DNA of 64,000 bases from Helicoverpa zea (lineage: Eukaryota; Arthropoda; Insecta; Lepidoptera; Noctuidae). The stretch is taken from NCBI RefSeq assembly GCF_022581195.2, contig NC_061476.1, positions 9,036,098 to 9,100,097 on the forward strand, given 5' to 3'. A program made the position numbers and the translations under genes. Shown here one piece after another: positions 24,171-34,376 of this stretch. Within the stretch, counting starts at the first letter, position 1, and every line of letters begins with the position of its first letter. The notes beneath the pieces are model-generated. The model saw only the letters and a list, made by a program, of their open reading frames with translations. It did not search any database and had not been told where the DNA came from.

Positions 24171-24754
24171 AAAAGAATGTCTCAATCTGAGGTTCGAACT
24201 TGAGACCGGAGTTCGGCTGTCCGCGGCAATGCCGCTAGGCTAGCTAGCCAGTTGAAGACCGTGTCGAAAATGATGCTCCGTTTATGAGAATTGTTTCGAA
24301 TTGAAGTGCCCTTTTATCTCTTATTATTAGCGCAGCCGGACAATAAGGGCGTTTCCTTAAGCTGAGAACAAAACGAGCATGGTCACCATTGCAAAGAAAA
24401 CATCAACTGCCCAGCCTTCACTTCGTAAAATATTTGCAAACACTTACCCCGTTTCTCACACTATTCGCACACACCTCACAATAATTCACCATGCCATTAC
24501 CGCATATAACTTGTGAAACTTCGCCAATAAATAAGTATTATTTCCAGAAATAACTTTTATAACCACAAGCAGAATTTGCACCGTAATCCGGGCAACCGCC
24601 GTCCGTCTGTCGTCCCGTTCTAATCCTTCCTTGGCGGTGTCCTAAATATTCTCCCACCGTCATTTCTCTATACTTTTATAACAAATTGAATGTCATCGCG
24701 AGCCTTGTAACGCCATCTAGTCATAGACTCGCGAATCCATTATCGATCATTACA
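24171..24754 (-). repeat. 3' LTR, truncated at its outer end
   Basis: On the minus strand it starts TGTAATGATCGATAATGG at 24754 and matches the 5' LTR up to about 24171. Roughly 265 bp of the LTR's 3' part (present at 29842-30110 in the other copy) is missing. The CCCCCGAC-bounded repeat lies directly against the break. Confidence 0.9.
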
Positions 24755-24772
24755 ATATCCCCTCTCCTCTGA
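24755..24772 (-). other. Polypurine tract
   Basis: Immediately inside the 3' LTR the minus strand reads AGAGGAGAGGGGATAT, the purine-rich primer for plus-strand DNA synthesis in LTR elements. Confidence 0.8.
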
Positions 24773-24782
24773 AGAATCCAAC

Positions 24783-26179
24783 CGGATTCAACCCAAACGT
24801 TTAAGGTCACAAGAATGCCATCTTCCTAAATCTTTGCCTCTGAAACTCTTAATCTGTAAACGTCGTCCGATATCTTTTCTGCTATGACTGCTTTTTCAAA
24901 CTTAGGTGCCAGTTTAGACATAAAATTGCGGTTAGCATTTGAAAGGAATTTAGTGCGTTTCCAAACCATGTCCCCAACTTCATAGGTGCATATGCGACGT
25001 CTCTTGTTGTAGTGTCCACTATTGACTTCATGTGATTGCCGTATTCTTTCACAGACTTCGTCATAAACCTTATTTCGGAAGGCTATGCCCCTTTCGAATT
25101 TTTCTTTGTCGAAGGTAATTGGTTCGTCTGGTCCAAAATGATAAGGTTTCGTACCTCGTATCGCCGTCTCGCGCCCAAAAAACAAGTATGACGGTGTTTT
25201 CCCAGTTACTTCATGAACCGATGTCCTGATCGCATGTCCTATGTGCGGTATGTACTTGTCCCATTCTTTGTGATTGTGTTCAACATAAGAAGCTATAGCA
25301 GAGCCAATGACTTTGTTTACCCGTTCAGTGGGGTTGCCCTGTGGATGGTAATATGGGGTATACCACAGTTTTACACCGTAACCTGACACTAGATCTTTAA
25401 ATTGGTTGGATACAAATTGCTTTCCATTGTCGCAAACTATTACACTAGGGGTCCCAAACATTAAAAATATCTGATCCTCGAGTATTTGAGTTATAGTCGA
25501 GGATTTCCCGTTTCTGAGTGGATATAAAAAGCAGAACTTGCTGAACCAACACGTTATGACTAGCAGCATAGTATTACCATGTTTAGATTTTGGAAAAGGG
25601 CCCATCAGATCCATAGATATGATTTGAAATGGTTCTGTAACTTCTCGTTGCTTTCCCATAAGCCCAGATGGCTTATTTTGTGAATGCTTGTACTTCGCAC
25701 ACACTTCACATTTCCGTACATAATTTTTCATGTCCTGAATCAAAGTTGGCCAAAAATAATGCTGTCTCGCGCGATTGACTGATTTTTTAACGCCAAAATG
25801 ACCAGATGTGGGGTCATCGTGACAATCCCTTAAAATCCCTTGACGAAGTTTTTCTGGTACTACCTGCTTCCAACTGTCATTTTCATGGGGAAATTGTTTT
25901 AATTTTATGTACTTCCACAGCTGTCCCTGACTGACTTCCCAATCCTGGTCATTCTTCCCAGCCAGTACCAATTCCTCTTTTGACTTATACCAATCATCTT
26001 TGTCTTCTGGTTTTACTTCCAATATATTAACTTCATCCTCAACCGCTCTTGATAAGGCGTCTGGAACCGTATTAAATTTGTCTTTACGGTGGACTATTTC
26101 GTAATCAAACTGCTGTAACCGCATGGCCCACCTCGCTAAGCGCCCATGAGGGTCCTTATTATGATGTAGCCACTGAAGA
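24783..26179 (-). pseudogene. gypsy pol: end of RNase H and integrase
   Basis: The integrase inserts the retrotransposon cDNA. The frame begins with the RNase H tail (HHNKDPHGRLARWAMRLQ, in frame once the upstream duplication is passed). Next come the zinc-binding HHCC region (HFGVKKS ... CEVCAKYK), the DDE core (MDLMGPFP, VIVCDNGKQF, NPTERVNK, with all three acidic residues present) and a C-terminal domain. It stops at 24826, but the GKDLGRWHSCDLK tail continues in a shifted frame to about 24783, so a small indel lies near 24841-24850. Confidence 0.88.
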
Positions 26180-27104
26180 GCGCTGTGGTCGCGCTATGGT
26201 CTGTTATAATTTTAAAATGATTCCCTTCTATATATGGACGAAACTGCTCTACAGCATGTAGGACGCTCAATAGTTCTCGCTCTGACGCTGAGTACTTACA
26301 CTCCCTCTCCGATAGTTTTCTACTCGTGTAAGCTATAGGTGCCTCTAAACCATCGACTATTTGTACTAAGACTCCTCCAGTCCCTTTGTTTGAAGCGTCG
26401 CATTGGACAGAAAATGGTTTTGTAAAGTCTGGCACTCTCAAGATGGGTGTTGAGGTCAGCGCCGTCTTAAGGGTTAAGAAGGACTCTTCAGCCTCTTTAT
26501 TCCAAGTAAGAGGTTTAGCCTTCTTACCTCCCTTAGTTAGTTCATGAAGTGGGGCTGCGACAATGGCAAAATTTTCTACAAATCGTCGGTACCAACTAGC
26601 TAGGCCAATAAAGCGCTTTAGATCCGTGTAAGTCGTTGGCCTGGGATAGTCGAGTATGGCTTTCACTTTATCCGGGTCTGTACGTAACCCTTCTTTGTCC
26701 ACAATATAACCCAAGTATTTCAAAGATGGTCTCGCAAAAACACACTTCTCGAGGTTGATTGTTAATCCTGCTTTTTTAAGCTGATTTTTTACATGTAACA
26801 ATGACAATAAATGACTGTCGAAGCTGTCATCGCATATGACAATGTCATCCAAATACGTAAACACTCTACTTTCAAACTCTGCCGTAAACAAGCGGTCCAT
26901 CAGCCGTTGTTGCGTTTGAGAAGCATTGCTTAGGCCGAATGGCATGACTTTGAATTGATAAAGTCCTTTTCCAGCAAGTCCAAATGCGGTCTTCTCCTTG
27001 CTTGTTTCTTCTAGTGGTATCTGCCAGAATGCTGATCGTAAATCAATGGTTGACAGAAACCGAGCGTTTTTTAGACTGTCTAATATTGTTGTAACCCTAG
27101 GTAA
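26136..27104 (-). pseudogene. gypsy pol: reverse transcriptase (second part) and RNase H
   Basis: Reverse transcriptase palm and RNase H of a Ty3-type pol. Seen in order are LPRVTTILDSL, LSTIDLRSAFWQIP, KTAFGLAGKGLYQF, MPFGLSNA, FTYLDDIVI (YLDD intact), the thumb region LGYIVDKEGLRTDPDKV, and RNase H CDASNKGTGGVL, SERELLSVLHAV and IITDHSA. The frame then runs off after an 11-bp tandem duplication (26180-26201). At its 5' side it abuts a MITE; apart from that MITE the frame is continuous with the protease/RT segment upstream. Confidence 0.9.
26180..26201. repeat. 11-bp tandem duplication that breaks RNase H
   Basis: GCGCTGTGGTC is followed directly by GCGCTATGGTC. One copy would keep the pol frame open through TDHSA into LQWLHHN; two copies shift it by +11. 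Confidence 0.85.
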
Positions 27105-27301
27105 CGGCCGGTTCACACATGTCTCCGTTTTACTGTCCCGTTTTATCGTGTACGTTTTTTTTTCGTCGATGGCGTATGTAGTTGTATACAGAATACTGTG
27201 CCATGTGTGAAGTCACTCATACAACTACATACGCCATCGACGAAAAAAAAACGTACACGATAAAACGGAACAGTAAAACGGAGACATGTGTGAACCGGCC
27301 G
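27105..27301. mobile_element. 197-bp palindromic MITE inside the gypsy RT gene
   Basis: Nearly the whole element is an inverted repeat: arms of about 80 bp starting CGGCCGGTTCACACATGTCT around a spacer of about 30 bp. TAA is duplicated on both sides (27102-27104 and 27302-27304), so this is PIF/Harbinger-like target choice. The insertion plus one TAA is 200 bp and splits the codons between ...KDSYP and LPRVTT of RT. Confidence 0.92.
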
Positions 27302-27304
27302 TAA

Positions 27305-27875
27305 GGGATAAGAGTCTTTTATTGTTACCTTGTTTAACTGACGGCTGTCAAGACACAGTCGATTTTTACCCGAAGCTTTTTTTACGAGTAATATTGGAGA
27401 GCGCCATGAGCTGAATGCAGGTTCTATTACATCCTTATCTAGCATGTCCTGAATTTCCTTCTCCAGTTCTGCCATAATTGGAGGAGCGAATGGGTATTGT
27501 CTGTGTTTGACTGGTAAGCTGTCTCCAGTGTCAATTCTATGCTCGATCAAAGATGTCCTGCCCAAGCCCTTACCGATCTCTGTTGCCATTTCCTCTATTA
27601 ACTCATCCAAGCGTTCTTTCTGATGAGCCGAAAGATCCTCTCGCGAAATTACTGGTTGCGTGACGTTTATTTCCGTAATGTCAGCAATAGCTTTCCCCGC
27701 CCCTATTGATAACTTAAATAATTCAAAGAAATTCATGCCCAAAATAATATCATGTTTAAGGTAGTCCATGACATAGAAATCTACCACGTTATATTTCCCC
27801 AAAAACTCAACAGGTAAGTGAACAACGGTATCCATTGTATGGAAGGTGCCATCAGCCATCGAAACCGAATATTAA
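27305..27875 (-). pseudogene. gypsy pol: end of protease and start of reverse transcriptase
   Basis: The segment contains the protease C-terminal signature DIILGMNFF, a linker, then the RT N-terminus (DTGDSLPVKHRQYPFAPP, DMLDKDVIEPAFSSWRSP, LVKKASGKNRLCLDSRQLN). It ends at the MITE at 27301. Upstream, the DSGA half of the protease is in a different frame, so an indel lies around 27860-27875. Confidence 0.88.
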
Positions 27876-28124
27876 TCGAAATTTGTTTGTCGATTATATG
27901 TCTCAAAAACCCCAATTTCATTATCTTTAGTGCAAATCTCTGTGAAATTACAGAAACGGTAGCTCCAGAATCCAACAACCCTACAAACGACTGATTTAAG
28001 ATTTTTATCTCGCCATAATATCGGTTGTCTTTACTATGTTTCTCAATATTACAGATTCTCCCTGTTTTAACAAAACTCGATACTGTTTGCAGCCACTGTT
28101 GCCAGTCATCCGAGGTGGTATGAC
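27860..28124 (-). pseudogene. gypsy protease, N-terminal half
   Basis: Retroviral-type aspartic protease: LLDSGATVSVI holds the catalytic Asp-Ser-Gly. The frame is open upstream to the end of gag and has no ATG of its own. It sits in the -1 frame relative to gag, so it could be reached by ribosomal frameshifting, or the offset may be a lesion. Confidence 0.8.
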
Positions 28125-29636
28125 TTATTCTCTGGGAGTTCGATCGGCTGGCATCGACCCCAGATTCTCGTTTCCCTTATCCCCAGCACTGCATGGGCAT
28201 CTATTCGTTGTCTTCCCGAAACGTCCACATCTGTAACAGAAGATTCTCTGCTTTGGCAATTTACATTCTCTAAAGCGATGTCCTGGAGATCTGCAGTTCC
28301 AGCATTTCGTAAGTGGCGCTCCCTTATCATCTATGGCTGCCAGTTCTGTCATATCTCCCTTCTGTGGTGTCCCCAAAGTACCTCCCTTGTATGCTAGATC
28401 TCTCTCTAGAAAGTGTTCACTAGCAACAGGTTCCTTGAAATTATCACAGCTTAATTTAGTGCGTTCAACTATCCTCAGAACTGATGTTAACTCACTTACT
28501 GAATCAAAACTGTCTCGACATATAGCTTTCTGAAAGTAGGGTTGTATGTTCCTCCTCAGTATCATCAGCTTCTGTGTCTCAGGGATAGGAGTCGGCAGAC
28601 GATTAAACATATTTTGCATAATGGCTATATAAATTAGAACACTTTCCTGCTTGCTTTGGGTCCTTTGTTTAATCTCCTCCAAGAGCTCTTCTTGGTAAAA
28701 CGGTTGCTGAAATGTATTCAAGAGTAGCTCCACTAACTGAGGCCAGTTCGATACTGCACCCTTATTGGCCCTAAACCATATTAAAGCTTCACCTTCGAAG
28801 AAATCTATGGCATATCGAAACAAGTCTTCATCGGCAGCGTTCCGTGCTTCCTTAAGTTCCTTTATTCTTTCCAAGAACGCGTTTACACCTACGGTTCCCT
28901 TTCCACTAAATTTGACACCCCAATCTTTAATGGGCACCAGCTTTCGTTTATGGAAACCATTGTCAAACGTAGACGACCTTTGTAAGCCTGGATGACGGGA
29001 AGAGCAATCCGCCTTTTCTGCGGCTATCCGTGGTTTGTTCGAACCATCAAGAAGAGGGTGCTTGGTACGAACCCGGTACATTTCCGTGTCATATTCTGGA
29101 ACGGAAGTTTTCTTAGGTTTCTGGCATTTTTCCAATTGTTCCAGGATCTGCATAGCCTCATCACCCAACGATTTTTGTAAAACTTCCTTGTCATGCTCCG
29201 AAATGACATCGTCTTCGTCATCCTCTTCTTGTTCAAGCTCCTTCAGTGTCGTCATTGCATCCTGGATGTTCTTCAGCAATGCTACATGTCTCTCAATGTC
29301 ACTGGCCTCAGAAGGTATAATAAGTTTTGCACGGTTTGCTAAGTGTGACAAACGAGAGTGTATGCGTCTAAATAATGCTTGTTCAGGACTTTGTGATACC
29401 TCTGATATGAGAGTAATTATTTCCGATAATTTATTCTCACAAATTATCATCTCCTTGTCCGGGTTATCTATGCAAGATCTAGGCACCTTAAAAGAAATAG
29501 ATGACTCACCCGATTGTTCTCGAACTAAAATCTTCCGCATAAATTTACGCATAGTCGCCACGGTCTTACAATCAGTAATCCCTCGACAAGCCAACTCAAA
29601 CTCCAGCTCATCTTTATGCAGTGCATTAACATCCAT
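28125..29636 (-). CDS. gag: gypsy gag polyprotein
   Basis: Structural protein that forms the retrotransposon particle and binds its RNA. The frame is open for about 503 codons from the ATG at 29636 (MDVNALHKDELEFELACRG). That ATG is chosen because the 23 codons upstream are a hydrophobic AT-rich leader. An acidic/coiled stretch (EQEEDDEDDV) precedes the capsid-like gag domain (VNAFLERIKELKEARNA ... EALIWFRANKGAV). Two C-terminal zinc knuckles follow: CWNCRSPGHRFREC is canonical CCHC, whereas CYRCGRFGKTTNRC has Lys at the His position. It is the only intact reading frame of the element. Confidence 0.85.
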   Translation of the reverse strand: MDVNALHKDELEFELACRGITDCKTVATMRKFMRKILVREQSGESSISFKVPRSCIDNPDKEMIICENKLSEIITLISEVSQSPEQALFRRIHSRLSHLANRAKLIIPSEASDIERHVALLKNIQDAMTTLKELEQEEDDEDDVISEHDKEVLQKSLGDEAMQILEQLEKCQKPKKTSVPEYDTEMYRVRTKHPLLDGSNKPRIAAEKADCSSRHPGLQRSSTFDNGFHKRKLVPIKDWGVKFSGKGTVGVNAFLERIKELKEARNAADEDLFRYAIDFFEGEALIWFRANKGAVSNWPQLVELLLNTFQQPFYQEELLEEIKQRTQSKQESVLIYIAIMQNMFNRLPTPIPETQKLMILRRNIQPYFQKAICRDSFDSVSELTSVLRIVERTKLSCDNFKEPVASEHFLERDLAYKGGTLGTPQKGDMTELAAIDDKGAPLTKCWNCRSPGHRFRECKLPKQRIFCYRCGRFGKTTNRCPCSAGDKGNENLGSMPADRTPRE

Positions 29637-29830
29637 GATTGAATTAACAACAGAAAAAAAATTATCACAAAATTTAAAAAAAAAAATATATATATATAAT
29701 ATCAATCTCTGTCGACCTCACAATCACCTTAACGCAATAGTATTAAGATTTAATTAAAGTTGGTTCAGTAAAATAACTACCTAATCAACACAAAACGTTG
29801 CGCTTCATCTATCCCCCATCCAGTTATCCC

Positions 29831-29841
29831 TTGGGCGCCAA
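29831..29841 (-). other. Primer-binding site of the gypsy element
   Basis: The minus strand reads TCATTACA|TTGGCGCCCAA. A TGGCGCCCAA-type site directly after the LTR end is typical of metazoan gypsy elements and pairs with a tRNA 3' end; which tRNA was not determined. Confidence 0.85.
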
Positions 29842-31454
29842 TGTAATGACCAGGGTTCTAGGTGGCTGGATGTTGGAAGACAAAGAAAAGTTTTATAGGA
29901 GATTCAACACAATTTCCTTTTAATACAATAATAAATTGTGACCAATCGGGAAAGTTACGGATAAGAAATACACTTACAAACTAAACTAAACATAAAAGGT
30001 AAATTGAACAATGATGACAATATTCAACAAAATATTATAACAAATAAATTCACAAATTAAACTAAAGTGACCACCACCAAGAAAACAGAATTCTTAAGAA
30101 AAACAATAAAAAGAATGTCTCAATCTGAGGTTCGAACTTGAGACCGGAGTTCGGCTGTCCGCGGCAATGCCGCTAGGCTAGCTAGCCAGTTGAAGACCGT
30201 GTCGAAAATGATGCTCCGTTTATGAGAATTGTTTCGAATTGAAGTACCCTTTTATATCTTATTAGCGCAGCCGGACAATAAGGGCGTTTCCTTAAGCTGA
30301 GAACAAAACGAGCATGGTCAGCATTGCAAAGAAAACATCAACTGCCCAGCCTTCACTTCGTAAAATATTTGCAAACACTTACCCCGTTTCTCACACTATT
30401 CGAACACACCTCACAATAATTCACCATGCCATTACCGCATATAACTTGTGAAACTTCGCCAATAAATAAGTATCCCACCCAAAACAAAAATGTGAAAGGC
30501 TGCCAAGTTCGATAATATGGAAATCCTTCGCCTATAAAAGAAGTGAGATCTGAATAAGTACCAAGTTCCATACACATACCTCAGTTAAAAATAGTTACTT
30601 TTTAATAATGTTACTTATTCAGATCTCACTTCTTTTATAGGCGAAGGATTTCCATATTATCGAACTTGGCAGCCTTTCACATTTTTGTTTTGGGTGGGAT
30701 TTCATTTATTTTTGTAAGGTTGTTTATTTTATTTTTTTCTTATGATTAAGTTAGTTAAGGAAATGTCTCATTTATACTATCTTTCAGATTTTTGAATATG
30801 CACTATGCTTCTTACAAAGAAATGAACTAGATTAACTAAATGGACTAGATTTACCAACTAACTGACATGACATGTTATCATATATTATGTTCGTGGATCA
30901 AAGTTACTCATTCGTTATTTTCGAAAGTGACTCACACTTGGCCGTTTTCAGATTTTTACTTTGACTAAATACAAACCTTTGTAACGAATTTCAGATCGGT
31001 ACGACCATTCGAAGATATATTATATAAATATAGATAAAGGATGATGGGCAATTTTGTATGAACCCTGGCCTGATAACCAATAAAGTTCTAATGTATATTA
31101 GATTATTGCTTATACCCTACAGTTACTGAAATAAAACAGTTCATGTCAAGAATCTACCGGAAATAAGTACAGTCGGGCACAAAAGATTTATACTTTTTGC
31201 ACCGTTTTTTTTTATGTTAAAATAAGATCCATAGTAGGAAAAATCATTGTATGATGTATTTTCGTCAACTCATCACTTATTTAAATAAGCCTAGGGTAGA
31301 CTATCAATTAAAATCGGTCTTAACTAGGCATAATTGTTTTAATAGCAAAACAAAACATAAAAACTTTTACTTCTACCACCGTATATTATTTCCATTATTG
31401 GAGATAACATATCCTCGTTCTGCGGCACCAGGATAGTCGGCCCTGGGTTGTCGA

Positions 31455-31640
31455 ATTATTACAAAAGTAGCGACCCACTCCAGCTTCGCACGGGAAAACA
31501 GTATTTACTCACTATTTAACGAATGTTATTACACATACAAACCTTCCTCTTCAATCACTCTATCTTTGAATAGAATAATATATTAAAAAACTGCATCAAA
31601 ATCTGTTGCGTAGTTTGGAAGAGTTAAGCTTTCATAGGGA
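31455..31640 (+). repeat. Dispersed lepidopteran repeat fragment
   Basis: Strings AGCGACCCACTCCAGCTTCG, AATCACTCTATCTTTGAATA and AAAATCTGTTGCGTAGTTTG are the order I recall for a common lepidopteran interspersed repeat. No coding. Confidence 0.45.
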
Positions 31641-32079
31641 CGTAGGGATAAAAGGACTGAAAAAGCGACTTTGTCTTATACTATGTAGTGATGCACAAAT
31701 AGTAACCAAACGGGTGGTCAAGTCCGGTTTAATCAGTAGAATAAAGTTATTTAAGTTGTTTGTCAGATTTCACAGAGTTCTCATCATATGGCACATCAGG
31801 CTTGTTAGCCAGGACAGTCGACAGTCATTGATGATGATAGATTGATGCCAGCACATCTCTAATTCCACAGGATTATATTTCAAAGCAAGATATATTATCC
31901 TGGCCATTAGATGATGTCTGTGCAAGTACTCACGACAAGTATTTGCATTAAATGGGCTCTGAACTTGACTGAACTGATTTGAAAAATCTTTCAGTGGTGG
32001 AAAAGCTACGTTATTTGTAATAAAAAGATAGGTTTTCCTTATATCCCTGCCAATGTAGTTTAATTCACTAGGCAGTCGT

Positions 32080-33135
32080 AGGCTTACAGGACTGATATCT
32101 TTTTTCCCCAGTGGTTAACAATGTTCCACCCATAACAAAAATTGAATTTTAGGGTATAAGCTATCATTTCATGTGCAAATGGATATTATTGGCTATGCCG
32201 GTTAAAGTCACTGGAACAGCGGAATAGTTACACCAACTGTTTTCTTTTTTTATATGGACACGTGTACCTTCTGTGACACGTCCTGACTGATATTGACAAT
32301 AATATAAAGCACTTAACAGCCCTCCCATACAAAATGAAGTGGTTCAAGGCCATGGGCTGTCCTATGCTATCAAGTGTCATATCTTCGTTCTCCGGTGGTT
32401 AACAAGGTTGTGCCCATAACAAAAAATGAAGCTTAGGGTATAAGCTATCATTTGATATGCGAATGGTTTTTATTGGATATAAGGGTTAGACTCGCCGGAA
32501 CGGTGGAATACGTAAACCATACGTTGTAAGTACTACCTGCTAAATAATCTTTTTTTTTTCAATAAACTCGGAAAATATGGGCACAGACACCTTGTGTGAT
32601 ATGTTCTGACTAATATGGACAATAATATAATGCACTTAAACATCGCTCCCATACAGAATGAAGTGGTTCAAGTTCTTAGGCTGTCCTATGCTATCAAGTG
32701 TCATATCTTCGTTCTCCGGTGGTTTACAAGGTTGTGCCCATAACAAAAAATGAAGCTTAGGGTATAAGCTATCATTTGATATGCAATTGATTTTCATTGG
32801 TTATGTCGGTTAGACTTACCAGAACGGCGAAATACGTACACCATAAGTTGTAAATACTACCTGCTAAATAATCTTTTTTTTTTTTCAATAAACTTGGAAA
32901 ATATGGGCACAGACACCTTCTGTGACTCGTTCTGACAATGATTGACAATAATAATGCACTTAAACATCCCTCCCATACGCACTGAAGTGGTTCAAAGCCA
33001 TGGGCTGTCCTATGCTATCAAGTGTCATATCTTCGTTCTCCGGTGGTTTACAAGGTTGTGCCCATAACAAAAAATGAAGCTTAGGGTCTAAGCTATCATT
33101 TGATATGCAAATGGTTTTTATTGGATATACCGGCC
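32080..33135. repeat. Tandem array, unit about 324 bp, about 3.4 copies
   Basis: The marker GGCTGTCCTATGCTATCAAG occurs at 32355, 32679 and 33003, exactly 324 bp apart. An older, diverged unit precedes them, with GTGGTTAACAATGTTCCACC at 32111 matching 32395 (spacing 284 bp). Units include TCATATCTTCGTTCTCCGGT and a poly-T run. Confidence 0.88.
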
Positions 33136-33849
33136 TATTTTACCCATCATCCTTTAGTTCGTTTTAGTTCCTTAGGGGTACAAATTTACACTGGGTATTT
33201 TTCACCTTCATTATTTTGAAACCGACTCACACTTGGCCATTTTCAGATTTTTCCCTTTACCTTGACATAAAGACCTACCTCCATGCCAAATTTCAAGTCA
33301 ATACGACCATTGGAAGTGGTCTAGGTTTTTGATGAGTGAGTCAGTGAATCAGTGAGTCAGTCAGTGAGTGTATAGTAAAAATAGCGATTTTCTGACGTCA
33401 ATATCTCAAGACCTACAATATGTATATTAATGAAATTTTGTATTTTAGATAAGTGAGGGGGTCTCAACAGATACTAGAAATTTGAAATGTATAAATAAAA
33501 TAGATTTTGAGTTATAGGGGGGTCGAATTTGGCCCGAAATGGTTCGTGTAATATAACCCACGGCCGGTGTGTCGCTTTTTTTGCTCGAACTTGGCGGACA
33601 CACTGCCGTGTGTCTAGATTATTTCCAGAAATAACTTTTATAACCACAAGCAGAATTTGCACCGTAATCCGGGCAACCGCCGTCCGTCTGTCGTCCCGTT
33701 CTAATCCTTCCTTGGCGGTGTCCTAAATATTCTCCCACCGTCATTTCTCTATACTTTTATAACAAATTGAATGTCATCGCGAGCCTTGTAACGCCATCTA
33801 GTCATAGACTCGCGAATCCATTATCGATCATTACAATGTATGGTAATAT

Positions 33850-34376
33850 TGTCATTTACCACCTCGCTCCTTTGACAAATTTGATGTATTTTATTTACCA
33901 CAGATGGAGCTACTTTAACCTTGGCTAAACAAAATTTCCATTTTTTTTTTCTTCCGAAGTTACTTATAAAGGTGTGATTTTCTGTGTAAAGATTAATAAT
34001 AGGCCGATCAACTAATATAAGTACAACATTCAAATGTACAGTTTTGACAAATAGATTGCGTGTCGTAATATTTTACATCTTGAATTCACAAAATTAATCA
34101 TATCTTTTGATAGAGTGAATCGATTTCGATGAAACAAAAACTAAGTAATACCCCAAGTTACGTAGAATTTTTGTATATAAGCATTGTCTGCATTTAATTC
34201 GTAGATTTTACGTGAATCGCGAACAAACAAACAGATAAACAGACAAACAGACAAAAATGACAAAAATGATGGAAATGGGTTCTGTTAGTTATCCTTTAAA
34301 ATGCTGGCTATTTTTTTGTCAATTTCTTCAATGTACAAAAATTACTTTTCTACAGATTTATTATATGTATAGATTT
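33850..34376. repeat. Dispersed repeat ending TTATTATATGTATAGATT
   Basis: The segment contains GTGAATCGATTTCGATGAAA, an (ACAGACAAACAG)n run near 34225-34255, and ends TACAGATTTATTATATGTAT. I recall this order as the 3' part of a common lepidopteran repeat. It abuts the broken RT of LINE copy D. Confidence 0.45.

Larger units (their letters stand above)
31037..33154. mobile_element. TIR element with TA duplication, nested in the previous insertion
   Basis: The left end AAGGATGATGGGCAATTTTG and the right end ...TTACCCATCATCCTT are inverted matches (12-13 bp). TA flanks both ends (31035-31036 and 33155-33156), as in Tc1/mariner-like elements. The interior holds the 324-bp tandem array and an RTE-like scrap at about 31455-31640. 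No transposase was seen. Confidence 0.5.
30473..33618. mobile_element. Insertion in the 5' LTR, headed by a long hairpin
   Basis: It starts TCCCACCCAAAACAAAAATG and ends GTGTGTCTAG. The first 228 bp are a near-perfect hairpin: arms 30472-30560 and 30612-30700, loop 51 bp. The 3' end also folds (GACACAC TGCC GTGTGTC). The host site reads AAGTAT...ATTATTTCC, suggesting at most a 2-bp AT duplication. Sequence near 30915-31020 recurs at 33215-33320 (CTCACACTTGGCCNTTTTCAG). No coding region was found. Class unknown; a Helitron-like origin is possible but the A-T rule is not clean. Confidence 0.6.
24171..33835 (-). mobile_element. Ty3/gypsy LTR retrotransposon with later insertions
   Basis: Minus-strand element. 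In sense order: a 5' LTR (33835 to 29842, split by a 3.1-kb insertion), a primer-binding site TTGGCGCCCAA (29841-29831), gag, protease, RT, RNase H, integrase, a polypurine tract, and a 3' LTR truncated at 24171. LTR termini are TGTAATGA...TCATTACA. There is no envelope gene. By eye the two LTRs differ by four substitutions and one 3-bp indel over about 580 bp, which implies recent insertion. The coding region nevertheless has a MITE, an 11-bp duplication and further frameshifts, so this copy cannot be autonomous. Confidence 0.93.
29842..33835 (-). repeat. 5' LTR interrupted by a 3.1-kb insertion
   Basis: LTR sequence occupies 29842-30472 and 33619-33835 (about 848 bp in total). The halves match the 3' LTR on both sides of the interruption. 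Outer flank after TTACA is ATGTA; its partner is lost because the 3' LTR is truncated. Confidence 0.88.

Noticed and set aside
29035..29757. 240-codon plus-strand frame rich in serine
   Set aside because: It is the antisense shadow of gag, with runs such as SSSSSCSSS coming from the acidic Glu/Asp stretch.
30473..33618. Classic Helitron for the insertion in the LTR
   Set aside because: It starts TC and ends CTAG, but the base after CTAG is A and the site suggests a 2-bp AT duplication, so the Helitron call was not made firmly.
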